From: a virus
IMG/VR virus record: IMGVR_UViG_3300021168_000016
Location: 61,422 to 125,421 of that record
DNA: 64,000 bases
Direction: 5' to 3' (one strand)
Made by a program: the position numbers and the translations under genes. Under the pieces are notes generated by a model that was not told the origin of the DNA, ran no database searches, and saw only the letters and a list, made by a program, of their open reading frames with translations. This document shows, one piece after another, positions 56,383 to 64,000 of this stretch (the stretch's first letter is position 1; every line of letters begins with the position of its first letter).

Positions 56383-57068
56383 ATTATATTTTATACCTGA
56401 TAACTAATCTTATAACTGGGAAGGTCTATGTTGGACAGACTATCCAATCAATTTCTATAAGATGGGTTGAACATTGTTGTACAAGAGATAAAGATTGTTT
56501 CTACCTACAAAATGCCATAAAGAAATATGGAAAGAAAAACTTTAAGATAGAAGAATTATGTAGAGTATCTACACAAGAGGAATTAGATTTTGTAGAAATA
56601 CTATTTATACAAGCACTTCATGCAACTGACCTCAACTTTGGTTACAATCTACGTGATGGAGGTAGTCGAGGAGCACACTCAGCACGTAGTAGGCAGTTAA
56701 TGTCAATCGTAGCTATAGGTAGACCGAAGTCAGAAGAACATAGAAAACATGTCGGGGATGCAAGAAGGAGGAAATGTATAGAAGATCCAGCATTTAGAAA
56801 GAAACTTAGTGATATAGGAAAGGCCAGAACAGCAAAATTTACCCTTGAAGAACGTCGTAAACAAACAGATTACATGCGTACCTTCATAAAGCCGCTATCA
56901 AAAGAGGTGCGTAAAAGGATAGGAGAAATAAACAGTACTAAGAAAAGAACAGAAGCGGAGAAAGCTCATCTCAGAGAGTGTACAATTCGTCAATTTGCGA
57001 AGAAAAGAATGGGTAAATTTCATTATATTCAAATTCAAAGAACGATTTCTATGGGTCTCTGTATATGA
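56379..57068 (+). CDS. GIY-YIG homing endonuclease
   Basis: 229 aa, ATGA overlap with the hydrolase. YILYLITNLITGKVYVGQT (GIY-YIG), SIRWVEHC, YGKKNFKIEEL and the acidic pair in 'QEELDFVEILF' are canonical; two or more NUMOD3-type helices follow (SEEHRKHVGDARRR, FTLEERRKQTDYM). It lies just before the SbcD-like gene and may home into the hydrolase/sbcD region. Confidence 0.85.
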   Translation: MNYILYLITNLITGKVYVGQTIQSISIRWVEHCCTRDKDCFYLQNAIKKYGKKNFKIEELCRVSTQEELDFVEILFIQALHATDLNFGYNLRDGGSRGAHSARSRQLMSIVAIGRPKSEEHRKHVGDARRRKCIEDPAFRKKLSDIGKARTAKFTLEERRKQTDYMRTFIKPLSKEVRKRIGEINSTKKRTEAEKAHLRECTIRQFAKKRMGKFHYIQIQRTISMGLCI

Positions 57069-58054
57069 ATTATCTTCTTACCGGTGATCTTCACTTAACT
57101 GATCATCCTATGGATGAGTATAGATGGGCTATCTTTGATGTATTGAAAGAGTTTTCTATAAAGCACAAAATCAACCAAGTATTTTTCTTAGGTGATATTT
57201 GGGATAGACGTGACAGGCACTCTTCACTTCTTGTCAATAGATCAGTAGCAAGTATAATCGATTTACAGGCTATCGGCCATACGGAAGTAATTATAACAGC
57301 AGGCAATCATGATAAACCAGTTAACGGCCCTTACTTCTGGGAGTTTCTAAATGAAGCAAACCTTAGATATATCACGAAACCTTTATTACTTAGTGATATA
57401 TGGCTACTACCATTTTCTTCTGATCCCGTATCTGAATGGAAGGATTTAGATTTCAAGTCCGCTAAAGCAATTTTCATGCATCAAACTGGACAAGGAGTAA
57501 CGATACAAGATCACGAACTTACCTCTAATAATCTTCCTACTTTCCCAGAAGGAGTTCCTGTATTTTCAGGTGATGTTCATACACCGCAGGAAGCTAATGG
57601 GATCGTCTACGTTGGGACGCCATACCCGATAAAGTTTAGCGAATCATGGGGTAATCGTATCATCCTCGTTAAGGATGATAATTTCAGAGATTACCAGTCA
57701 GTTCCAGTAGATATCATGCAGCGAGCAATTCTCGATATCAGTTCATCTGATGAGATGGGAACCTTTAAATTAAATCCCGGGAGTCAAGTTCGGATACGGT
57801 ATAGATTAACAGGCGCCAATTTGGCCAATTGGCCAGTAGAAGAGCACCTTGTTCGCGGCTGGTGTGAAACAATGAAGATAAATCCTGTAAGTATAGAAGC
57901 AGTCCTTGAAGGGGGTGGGTTAACGCCTGAAGTAAAAAGTAATCAGATCGAACTTTTATCTCCTGAGGAAATTATAAAGATGTTCTGTAAAGAAGAGAAG
58001 CTCAGTGAAGATATCCTAACTTGTGGCCTACAACTTGTACAGGAGAGTAAGTAG
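57065..58054 (+). CDS. SbcD/Mre11-like nuclease (gp47)
   Basis: 329 aa. GDLHLTDHP, FLGDIWDRRDRH, TAGNHDKPV, MHQTG and FSGDVHTPQ are the calcineurin-like metal motifs in the right order. With the SMC-type partner at 58355 it cuts and resects DNA ends. Starts on an ATGA overlap with the homing endonuclease. Confidence 0.88.
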   Translation: MNYLLTGDLHLTDHPMDEYRWAIFDVLKEFSIKHKINQVFFLGDIWDRRDRHSSLLVNRSVASIIDLQAIGHTEVIITAGNHDKPVNGPYFWEFLNEANLRYITKPLLLSDIWLLPFSSDPVSEWKDLDFKSAKAIFMHQTGQGVTIQDHELTSNNLPTFPEGVPVFSGDVHTPQEANGIVYVGTPYPIKFSESWGNRIILVKDDNFRDYQSVPVDIMQRAILDISSSDEMGTFKLNPGSQVRIRYRLTGANLANWPVEEHLVRGWCETMKINPVSIEAVLEGGGLTPEVKSNQIELLSPEEIIKMFCKEEKLSEDILTCGLQLVQESK

Positions 58055-58055
58055 T

Positions 58056-58358
58056 ATGAAAAAACAACTTGCTGTAGTTCTTATGCTGATTACATTCTCT
58101 GCGTGTGCTGATGTCAATACGAGAGATATACCTAGCCCCTATAAAGATAAGATAGCTGGCTACAAAGCTGATGTTGTATCCTTACAGCATAAATGTGCTG
58201 ATCTACAGAAACAAATGGCTGAGCTACAAGCGCAGGTTGGGTGGGATACCCAACAACTTGATATCACAACCAATGAAGCTCTAAGTTCTCTTGGTTATTC
58301 AAACAAACAGTGGACCGTAAATATTGATAAGATGAAGATCGAACCTAAACAGAAATGA
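58056..58358 (+). CDS. Small lipoprotein with coiled coil
   Basis: 100 aa from ATG 58056. Signal peptide KKQLAVVLMLITFSAC with a lipobox-like FSAC (lipid Cys 17), then a coiled coil VVSLQHKCADLQKQMAELQAQV. It separates sbcD from sbcC, an odd place for an envelope protein. Possibly Rz1/spanin-like, but no Rz partner is seen. Confidence 0.65.
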   Translation: MKKQLAVVLMLITFSACADVNTRDIPSPYKDKIAGYKADVVSLQHKCADLQKQMAELQAQVGWDTQQLDITTNEALSSLGYSNKQWTVNIDKMKIEPKQK

Positions 58359-60253
58359 AAACTATAACTCTAAATAGTCTAGTTCTTAAGAACTTCCGTT
58401 CGTATCAGGATGAGACTGTTTATTTTTCTCACACAATAGGACTAAAACTACTGGGCGGAGATAATCATATAGAAACTCGACTAGGAAGCAATGGGAGTGG
58501 GAAAAGCTCTTGTTGGAGTGGAGTTTGTTGGGTAGCTTATGGAACAGGAATTCGTGGAGAGAAGATATCATCTTTGCTTTCATGGGGTGAAGATAAAGCA
58601 GAAGGAATACTTAATCTAACTATTGACGGGATTGCGAATGTAATCCAACGTACAGGTCCACCAAATAAAGTTACTATCAATGGGGAAGCCGCAACACAGG
58701 AGCAAGTCGATAACCTCATTGGGTTACCCAAACATCGATTTCTAAATAGTGTTATCTTTGGACAAGGAATCCCGTTATTCCCTGATCTTACAACTCCTGA
58801 ACGGGGCCAGCTACTCGATGAGGTGTTGAATCTCGATCTTTGGAACAAGTGTTCAGAGACTGCCACTAAGAAATACACTAGCCTAGAGAAATCTAAGTAC
58901 GATGTACTACTCCAACTCTCATCTATTGAAGGGAAGATATCTGGACTAGAGACAGAGCAAGAGATCAACTATAAGCTAGCCATTTGGAACGAATCTAGGA
59001 CTAACGCGATCGGTGATCTTAAACAGAAGCGAAGCGATTGGAAAGAGAATATCATCCGATCTGCTGAAGATAAAGAAAGAGAACTCACCCAACTCGAAAC
59101 TGAAATCAATGAGACAGTAGATATACTGTCCGATCAGACTACAGGAGATGAGGATCAGATAGAAGAAACAGAAAAGATACTTTCGGGCTACTACACAAGG
59201 TATAGTGAAATACAGGGAGAATATCATCACGCAAAAGTTACGATTGAGAACTTATCTACCGCAGAGGGATTCTGGATAAATGATAAGTGTCCTGCATGTA
59301 GTCAACCTATCACGAAAGAACAGAAAGAAACTTCTTTAGCAACTATCAACATTTCAAAGAAAGAAGCTATCCAAGAGAAGGATAGAACAGAAAAACTCAG
59401 TTTACTTATCGATGATCAGATCCAAGAATTGAAGAAGCTACTTGATAAATACAAGAGAGGTTCAATCGAGAAGCAAACAAAGCAGATAGCAGCAGAAAGA
59501 GAATACAATAAGCTTGGTGATAGAATTAAACAGTTAAAGAAAGAGGGAGAACGACTAGTCTCAGAGCTTGAGAAAGATTCAGATCCTTACTCTGCACAGA
59601 TAGTACAGCTGCAGCATCAAGAGAATCCTTACACGAAAGCATTGAATGAGAACAAGCTAAGGCGAAGGCAACTGACAGCAGACCTAACAAAGTATCAGGA
59701 AGAGCTTAAGAAGGCTGAGAGTTCGTTAGTTGCTGTTGAATTCTGGAAGACCGGCTTTAAACGTATTCGGTTATATTTCATTCAGCAAATTCTTACATCA
59801 CTAGAAATAGAAATCAAGTCAGCCATATCAGCTCTTGGGTTGGAGGGTTGGTCCATAAAGTTATCCACAGAACAGGAAACTAAAAGTGGGTCTGTGAGAT
59901 TGGGTATATCCTTACAGGTCACAAGCCCAACAGCTACCAGTAGCTGGGAAAGTTGGTCAGGCGGTGAAGCGCAAAGACTACGACTTGCAGTTGCTCTCGG
60001 CCTTGGTTCACTCATCCAACGAGCTAGCGGTACGAGCTTTTCATTTGAGATATTTGACGAACCAACTAATTTCCTCTCTACCGAAGGAATTGAAGACCTC
60101 CTTGAAGCACTTAATTACCGAGCCCAATCGCAGCGAAAACAAATATGGATTGTAGACCATCGCGCGCTAACCTACAGTGGCTTCAGCGAAATCTGGAGTG
60201 CAGTGAAAGGCATTAAAGGAACTAAAATTATTAAACTTAGCGAGGCGGCATGA
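58355..60253 (+). CDS. SbcC/Rad50-like ATPase (gp46)
   Basis: 632 aa. Walker A LGSNGSGKSSCWSGVC; long coiled coil interrupted by zinc hook CPACSQPI (about residue 313); signature WSGGEAQRLR and Walker B FEIFDEP near the end. Works with the SbcD-like protein in end processing and recombination-dependent replication. ATGA overlap at the end with the next gene. Confidence 0.9.
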   Translation: MKTITLNSLVLKNFRSYQDETVYFSHTIGLKLLGGDNHIETRLGSNGSGKSSCWSGVCWVAYGTGIRGEKISSLLSWGEDKAEGILNLTIDGIANVIQRTGPPNKVTINGEAATQEQVDNLIGLPKHRFLNSVIFGQGIPLFPDLTTPERGQLLDEVLNLDLWNKCSETATKKYTSLEKSKYDVLLQLSSIEGKISGLETEQEINYKLAIWNESRTNAIGDLKQKRSDWKENIIRSAEDKERELTQLETEINETVDILSDQTTGDEDQIEETEKILSGYYTRYSEIQGEYHHAKVTIENLSTAEGFWINDKCPACSQPITKEQKETSLATINISKKEAIQEKDRTEKLSLLIDDQIQELKKLLDKYKRGSIEKQTKQIAAEREYNKLGDRIKQLKKEGERLVSELEKDSDPYSAQIVQLQHQENPYTKALNENKLRRRQLTADLTKYQEELKKAESSLVAVEFWKTGFKRIRLYFIQQILTSLEIEIKSAISALGLEGWSIKLSTEQETKSGSVRLGISLQVTSPTATSSWESWSGGEAQRLRLAVALGLGSLIQRASGTSFSFEIFDEPTNFLSTEGIEDLLEALNYRAQSQRKQIWIVDHRALTYSGFSEIWSAVKGIKGTKIIKLSEAA

Positions 60254-60840
60254 TACTAAAGATAGATCACAGTATTCATGACATTAATCTAGAACCATTC
60301 CTTCAGTATGGTAGCCCTGATACTAAAGGATATCTTATCCTGGGCGCTGGAGTAGACCAATATAAATTACTGGCATGCCTTTCTAAGCAGCTACCACTAG
60401 GATCACGGGTTGGCGACCTTGGTACTTTCTACGGGAATTCAGCTATTGCATTAGCATCTAATCCAGGCATTAGTGTTCTAACTTGTGATACTACAGATCA
60501 TGTTCGGGGGGAATGTATTGGTTACAAGAATATGGGTAACATAGGTTATCAACGTTGTCCCGCAATTGAGCTGTTACCTCTTCTAATAAATGCCGCCTTA
60601 ATAGTTGTAGATATTGGATTACACACCGGGCCACTTGAACAGGAAGTTCTCGATTATCTTATCGCTCATCGCTACAAAGGGATCGCAGTATTCGATGATA
60701 TCCATTACAGTGAAGGAATGAAAGCATTCTGGAATAATATCAAGCTGAAGAAGTTTGATGTTACACCGGTAGGGCACTGGTCAGGATCAGGGATTGTAGT
60801 CTTTGATCCAAGTACGATTGATGTAGAGGTGAATCTATAA
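60250..60840 (+). CDS. Class I methyltransferase-like protein
   Basis: 196 aa. SRVGDLGTFYGNSAIALA is a GxxGxxG-like SAM loop; VLTCDTTD and LIVVDIG follow as strands beta2/beta4; VFDDIHYS. A Rossmann fold close to methyltransferase_24 or cephalosporin-hydroxylase types. TAATG overlap with queD makes a link with base modification thinkable, but this is unsupported. Confidence 0.6.
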   Translation: MILKIDHSIHDINLEPFLQYGSPDTKGYLILGAGVDQYKLLACLSKQLPLGSRVGDLGTFYGNSAIALASNPGISVLTCDTTDHVRGECIGYKNMGNIGYQRCPAIELLPLLINAALIVVDIGLHTGPLEQEVLDYLIAHRYKGIAVFDDIHYSEGMKAFWNNIKLKKFDVTPVGHWSGSGIVVFDPSTIDVEVNL

Positions 60841-61208
60841 TGTTTACGATTAGAAAGCAGTTCTCATTTGAAGCTGCCCATCACTTAGTTGGCCTACACA
60901 AAGATCATCCCTGCATGAGGCAACATGGCCACTCGTATCGTGTAGAAGTTACTCTTCAATCCGAGACTCTTAACGATGTTGGATTTATAGTTGACTATCG
61001 AGAACTCGATGAATTGAAGCAGTATATCGATCGTAAATTCGACCATAAAGATTTGAACGATGTTGTTGAAATAACAACAGCTGAAAGTCTCGCAAAGCAT
61101 TTCTTCTTTTTCTGTAGGTCTAGATGGCCGCTGGTTACTAAAGTGGGAGTTAGTGAGACACAGAAGACATGGGCTGAGTATTCTTCTCCAAGTTTTGAGA
61201 TCCTATGA
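60840..61208 (+). CDS. queD: QueD, 6-carboxytetrahydropterin synthase
   Basis: 122 aa, usual length. FSFEAAHHL, the zinc His in QHGHSYRVEV, FIVDYRELDELK and the C-terminal VGVSETQKTWAEY with the conserved Glu. It converts dihydroneopterin triphosphate to CPH4. An annotated Cys in CMRQHGH is present (the catalytic Cys region). Feeds QueE. Confidence 0.92.
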   Translation: MFTIRKQFSFEAAHHLVGLHKDHPCMRQHGHSYRVEVTLQSETLNDVGFIVDYRELDELKQYIDRKFDHKDLNDVVEITTAESLAKHFFFFCRSRWPLVTKVGVSETQKTWAEYSSPSFEIL

Positions 61209-62578
61209 TATCTCCAAGCAAAATCGAGCAGGCTGTCCTTAGCCTCCTGTGTTTCTCTACAGAACAGGCATCGCTGTTTGCATTAAAGGTTACAGACCAG
61301 AAGTTCTTTACCAATAGGACAAACAAAGCTATCGCCAAAACAGCCTTAGATTACATCTCTAAGTATAGTACTGCCCCACAGATGCAATTGGAAGCTTTAC
61401 TTGAAACAGAATTACGTAGAGGCGAAGAAGGAATTCTCTTACGGAAGACTATAGAAGAGTTGCAGATTCTACTCCCATCGCTTGATCCAAAATTCATCTA
61501 CGAGGAGCTCGATCAGTTCCTTGAAAGCCAGACATTAACGCTCCACTTAACCCAAGCCTTAGAATTGCTACAGGAAGGAGATCTTGCGAAGGCTAAAGAG
61601 ACAATGTATAAACAGTCTCTGCGGGTAGCAGAAGGCACACCAGGTATCTGGTTAACCGATCCCAGACAATCCTTAAAGTTTATGGATGCCGATGAAGAAG
61701 GTGATTTCTTCTCATCTGGGATCGATTATCTAGATACTAAAGGAATCAGGCCCGATAGGAAGACCTTCTTATTGATGATGGCAGCAGCTAAGAAAGGGAA
61801 GAGTTGGTTCCTAGTACAGTGTGGTAGATCAGGAATACAGTTTAGACATAAGGTACTGCATGTCACACTTGAACTTAGCGAAGATAAAACATCACGAAGA
61901 TATATTCAGTCTCTCTTTGGATTAACCTCTTCTGTAGCAATGGAGATTAAGACTACAATATTCCAATATGATCGGGCAACAGAATCAGTTCGATTTGACG
62001 TAGCTAATTTCCAACGTAATTCTGTCTATGCAGAGAAAAAGGATATTCAAGATAAGCTTTTATGGAGCAGAGGTGAGTTGCTGATTAAAGAATTCCCCAC
62101 GGGTACGCTGTCAACCGAACACCTACTCCTATATCTGGATACCCTAAAGCGTGAAAGGGGCTTTGTTCCCGACCTAATAATACTTGATTATGCAGACCTT
62201 ATGAAACTAGATGCAAGGGAACTACGCATTGACACAGGGCGGTTGTACAAAGAGCTGCGCGGTATCTCTGGGTTAGGCTATGCTTTGGTATCAGCCTCCC
62301 AAGGCAACAGAGATTCGGCAAATGCAAAGGTTGTGGACGTAACCAATGTTGCTGAAGACTGGTCTAAGATAGGAACAGTGGACGTAATACTTACGTATAA
62401 CCAAACTGCTGCAGAGAAACAGCTGGGACTTGCGAGGATATTCGTAGCAGGAGGAAGGGATGCTGAAGATAGATTTATGACATTGATCTCGCAGAGTTAC
62501 GATACGGGACAATTCGCTATTTCAAGTACGCCAATGAATCTAGAACTGGCTGACAAACTTGCCGCAATGACAAGTTAG
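61205..62578 (+). CDS. DnaB-type replicative helicase
   Basis: 457 aa. N-terminal helical domain (1-100), linker, and RecA-like domain: Walker A region AAAKKGKSWFLVQ (first Gly replaced by Ala), ELSEDKTSRR (H2-like), Walker B PDLIILDYADL, SASQGN (H3) and ARIFVAGGRD. It opens the fork with the primase at 36386. Convergent with the minus-strand genes, stops overlapping by 4 nt. Confidence 0.85.
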   Translation: MISPSKIEQAVLSLLCFSTEQASLFALKVTDQKFFTNRTNKAIAKTALDYISKYSTAPQMQLEALLETELRRGEEGILLRKTIEELQILLPSLDPKFIYEELDQFLESQTLTLHLTQALELLQEGDLAKAKETMYKQSLRVAEGTPGIWLTDPRQSLKFMDADEEGDFFSSGIDYLDTKGIRPDRKTFLLMMAAAKKGKSWFLVQCGRSGIQFRHKVLHVTLELSEDKTSRRYIQSLFGLTSSVAMEIKTTIFQYDRATESVRFDVANFQRNSVYAEKKDIQDKLLWSRGELLIKEFPTGTLSTEHLLLYLDTLKRERGFVPDLIILDYADLMKLDARELRIDTGRLYKELRGISGLGYALVSASQGNRDSANAKVVDVTNVAEDWSKIGTVDVILTYNQTAAEKQLGLARIFVAGGRDAEDRFMTLISQSYDTGQFAISSTPMNLELADKLAAMTS

Positions 62579-62814
62579 TATACTTCAACAAAGACGTGCA
62601 GATCCCATACCTTAAGCAGTGGTTCAGGCACATAATACAACTTCATATTCTTCTGTACCCATACACGTAATTCAGAGCTTTCTCTTTGCTGGTCAAATGT
62701 TTCTAATTTAAGGAGCTCACACTTCTTGTCAAAAGCTGTTGGGTGGGGAAGGCCAATCGGTTCTGGAGGGCAATGCATACCCCAGTGTGATGTTTTACTA
62801 CTGGGACGGGGCAT
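62575..62814 (-). CDS. Hypothetical protein
   Basis: 79 aa, mixed, with one Cys pair spaced widely. Last of the minus-strand unit and overlapping the helicase stop. Not recognised. Confidence 0.5.
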   Translation of the reverse strand: MPRPSSKTSHWGMHCPPEPIGLPHPTAFDKKCELLKLETFDQQRESSELRVWVQKNMKLYYVPEPLLKVWDLHVFVEVY

Positions 62815-63009
62815 TTAAGCCTCAAATCCAAATTGTTTGATAGATGTAAAATGGATTCCGCTAGTAACGAATCCATTCTCATCGATTAGCAAGATATTAT
62901 CACCTAAAAGAATAGCGTCCTGATATGGAGTTATACATTGAGCTGACCAAATCGCTCCCATAAGTCCATCTGGTTCAACCATATTAGGATCAATAATATC
63001 AGAGCCCAT
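62815..63009 (-). CDS. Hypothetical protein
   Basis: 64 aa from ATG 63009, immediately upstream of the gene at 62814. Beta-rich (DAILLGDNILLIDENGFVTSG). Preceded by a GAGAGGAAATCTAA site on the minus strand. Not recognised. Confidence 0.5.
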   Translation of the reverse strand: MGSDIIDPNMVEPDGLMGAIWSAQCITPYQDAILLGDNILLIDENGFVTSGIHFTSIKQFGFEA

Positions 63010-63021
63010 TTAGATTTCCTC

Positions 63022-63555
63022 TCATAAACAGTTTGTCTGTGTCCAGTGATAGACACCTAGTCCATGCTTCGCTCCTAGTACTAATGGTGTTGTGTAAGGC
63101 GCAATCCGTATATTAATCTTACGGAGAAAGAGATCGAAGATCGTTACTCCTCCAAACGTTGCCCAATCTACAGTTCCCATACGACCAAATGATACGTGAT
63201 AGCCACCAGAATTGCCTTGTTCTAAGCAGCCGTGACTCTCTCCACGTAAGGTTACATATTCATCAGCAACTATTCCAAGAGCACCTATACCGTGCATAGT
63301 CCAGAATAGTTTGCCGTTGAATGTTTTCTTCCAGCTGAGTGGAGTTGCACTATAACCTGCTCTATACTTATGCTCCGGCCACTGTGGAATACCTTCGCAG
63401 AATACTTCTTTGTATGTTACATTACCTTGTTCATCAATTGAACTGCCTTGCTGACACATCGTACCCGAGAGCGAACTAGACGCACTCGGAGCATCAGGAA
63501 ATTCTTGTGCTATAGCTGTACCTGTTAAGACCAACAATAGTAAAACATACTTCAT
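63022..63555 (-). CDS. Secreted host-like protein with PDAPSAS motif
   Basis: 177 aa from ATG 63555 after GGAGGTAAA. Signal peptide (residues 1-16), then EFPDAPSASSS, a motif I associate with exported proteins of Acidobacteriota. Four Cys and a Gly/aromatic-rich domain follow, with two possible membrane or beta segments (residues 80-105). Function unknown; a host-derived origin is likely. Confidence 0.7.
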   Translation of the reverse strand: MKYVLLLLVLTGTAIAQEFPDAPSASSSLSGTMCQQGSSIDEQGNVTYKEVFCEGIPQWPEHKYRAGYSATPLSWKKTFNGKLFWTMHGIGALGIVADEYVTLRGESHGCLEQGNSGGYHVSFGRMGTVDWATFGGVTIFDLFLRKINIRIAPYTTPLVLGAKHGLGVYHWTQTNCL

Positions 63556-63566
63556 TTTACCTCCGT

Positions 63567-64000
63567 CTACCAAGGATGGCCACTATGTACGATCTTGAGA
63601 TCTGTATCTGGCGAGTCAAGAACAGTTAAAGCCATCCAAAAGAATCCTTTAAGTCCCCACGAAGCTCCCCAGCTGTTCTGGATTAACGCAGAAGGAGGAC
63701 TGTCCTTAGGACGTAAAGTAGGATTAATACCATTATCATATCCTACCATCAGTACTTCATGTCCGCCAAGATCTTGCTCTCCAGGTTGTGGGTTGTACAC
63801 ACCAGTCTTTGATGTCTGGTTAGATTCAAAAGACTGATATACAGTAAAGCCAATTTCTACAGGCCAAGGAGTAGGATCAGCGAGCACACTCATTGCTACC
63901 TGTGCACTAACTAATCCATGATATGCCCCTAAAGCAAACAACCGAGCATCAGCATCTTGTTCGGATGTAGGAACTGTAATTGTTCCGGGAATATACGGGA
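63567..64000 (-). CDS. Papain-like (C1A) peptidase, partial at the window edge
   Basis: C-terminal about 144 codons only; the frame stays open to 64000, so the catalytic Cys is outside the window. GGHEVLMVGYDN contains the catalytic His and IQNSWGASWGLKGFFWM the catalytic Asn-Ser-Trp-Gly segment. VEIGFTVYQSFES fits the family before the His. Probably secreted; the target may be host or competitor proteins (inference). Confidence 0.8.
   Translation of the reverse strand, partial: PYIPGTITVPTSEQDADARLFALGAYHGLVSAQVAMSVLADPTPWPVEIGFTVYQSFESNQTSKTGVYNPQPGEQDLGGHEVLMVGYDNGINPTLRPKDSPPSALIQNSWGASWGLKGFFWMALTVLDSPDTDLKIVHSGHPW

Overview
The window looks like part of the early and middle region of a large tailed bacteriophage (or a prophage of one). 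Short genes are packed head to tail, mostly on the + strand, with ATGA, GTGA or TAATG overlaps and AGGAG-type ribosome sites. The window carries its own replication and recombination set: a UDG-PolA polymerase, a beta-clamp-like protein, a clamp loader, a primase, a DnaB-type helicase, an SSB-like protein, RecA and an SbcD/SbcC (gp47/gp46) pair. No capsid, tail or terminase gene is recognisable, so the genome must be larger than this window. Several secreted proteins look host-like: a PEP-CTERM tail at 31902-32408, a Tat-type leader at 33181-33429, an N-terminal PDAPSAS motif at 63022-63555 and an EF-hand-like protein at 29798-30868. I infer an Acidobacteriota-like host, but this is not proven.

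Layout. (1) 1-24046 is accessory: many small, often Cys-rich proteins, two AAA+ ATPases (one ARC/Mpa-like, followed by two small paralogous proteins with CxC tails), a SLOG protein, a SNF2-type ATPase, a DGQHR-like protein, a KTSC protein, an overprinted gene pair and an HNH gene sitting at the 3' end of a YkgJ-like gene. (2) 24059-25800 holds four tandem paralogues with a CGTxGCIAGWA-type motif. (3) 25868-34710 has strand switches, membrane and secreted proteins, an Ig-like protein, two promoter/operator regions and a structured intergenic region. (4) 34769-43364 has an HTH protein, a primase, a sigma-like protein, an RNA ligase and then queC, folE and dpdA. (5) 43371-62578 is the replication and recombination block, with queE, queF and queD embedded in it. 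(6) 62575-64000 is a minus-strand group including a papain-like protease cut by the window edge.

The central system is a complete 7-deazaguanine DNA modification pathway: FolE, QueD, QueE, QueC, QueF and the transglycosylase DpdA. Because QueF is present, the predicted DNA base is preQ1. QueE and QueF are each interrupted by a different intein containing an HNH nuclease. In both cases the intein ends immediately before an active-site cysteine: the third radical-SAM cluster Cys of QueE and the nucleophilic Cys of QueF. Neither enzyme can work until its intein is spliced out.

Non-coding structure is also unusual. One intergenic island is made of degenerate GATNN pentamers and two of GGTNN pentamers. 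A shared AGTAGCGGTATATA promoter-like motif occurs three times, twice placed so that transcription should start at the start codon. Many perfect inverted repeats lie between genes.
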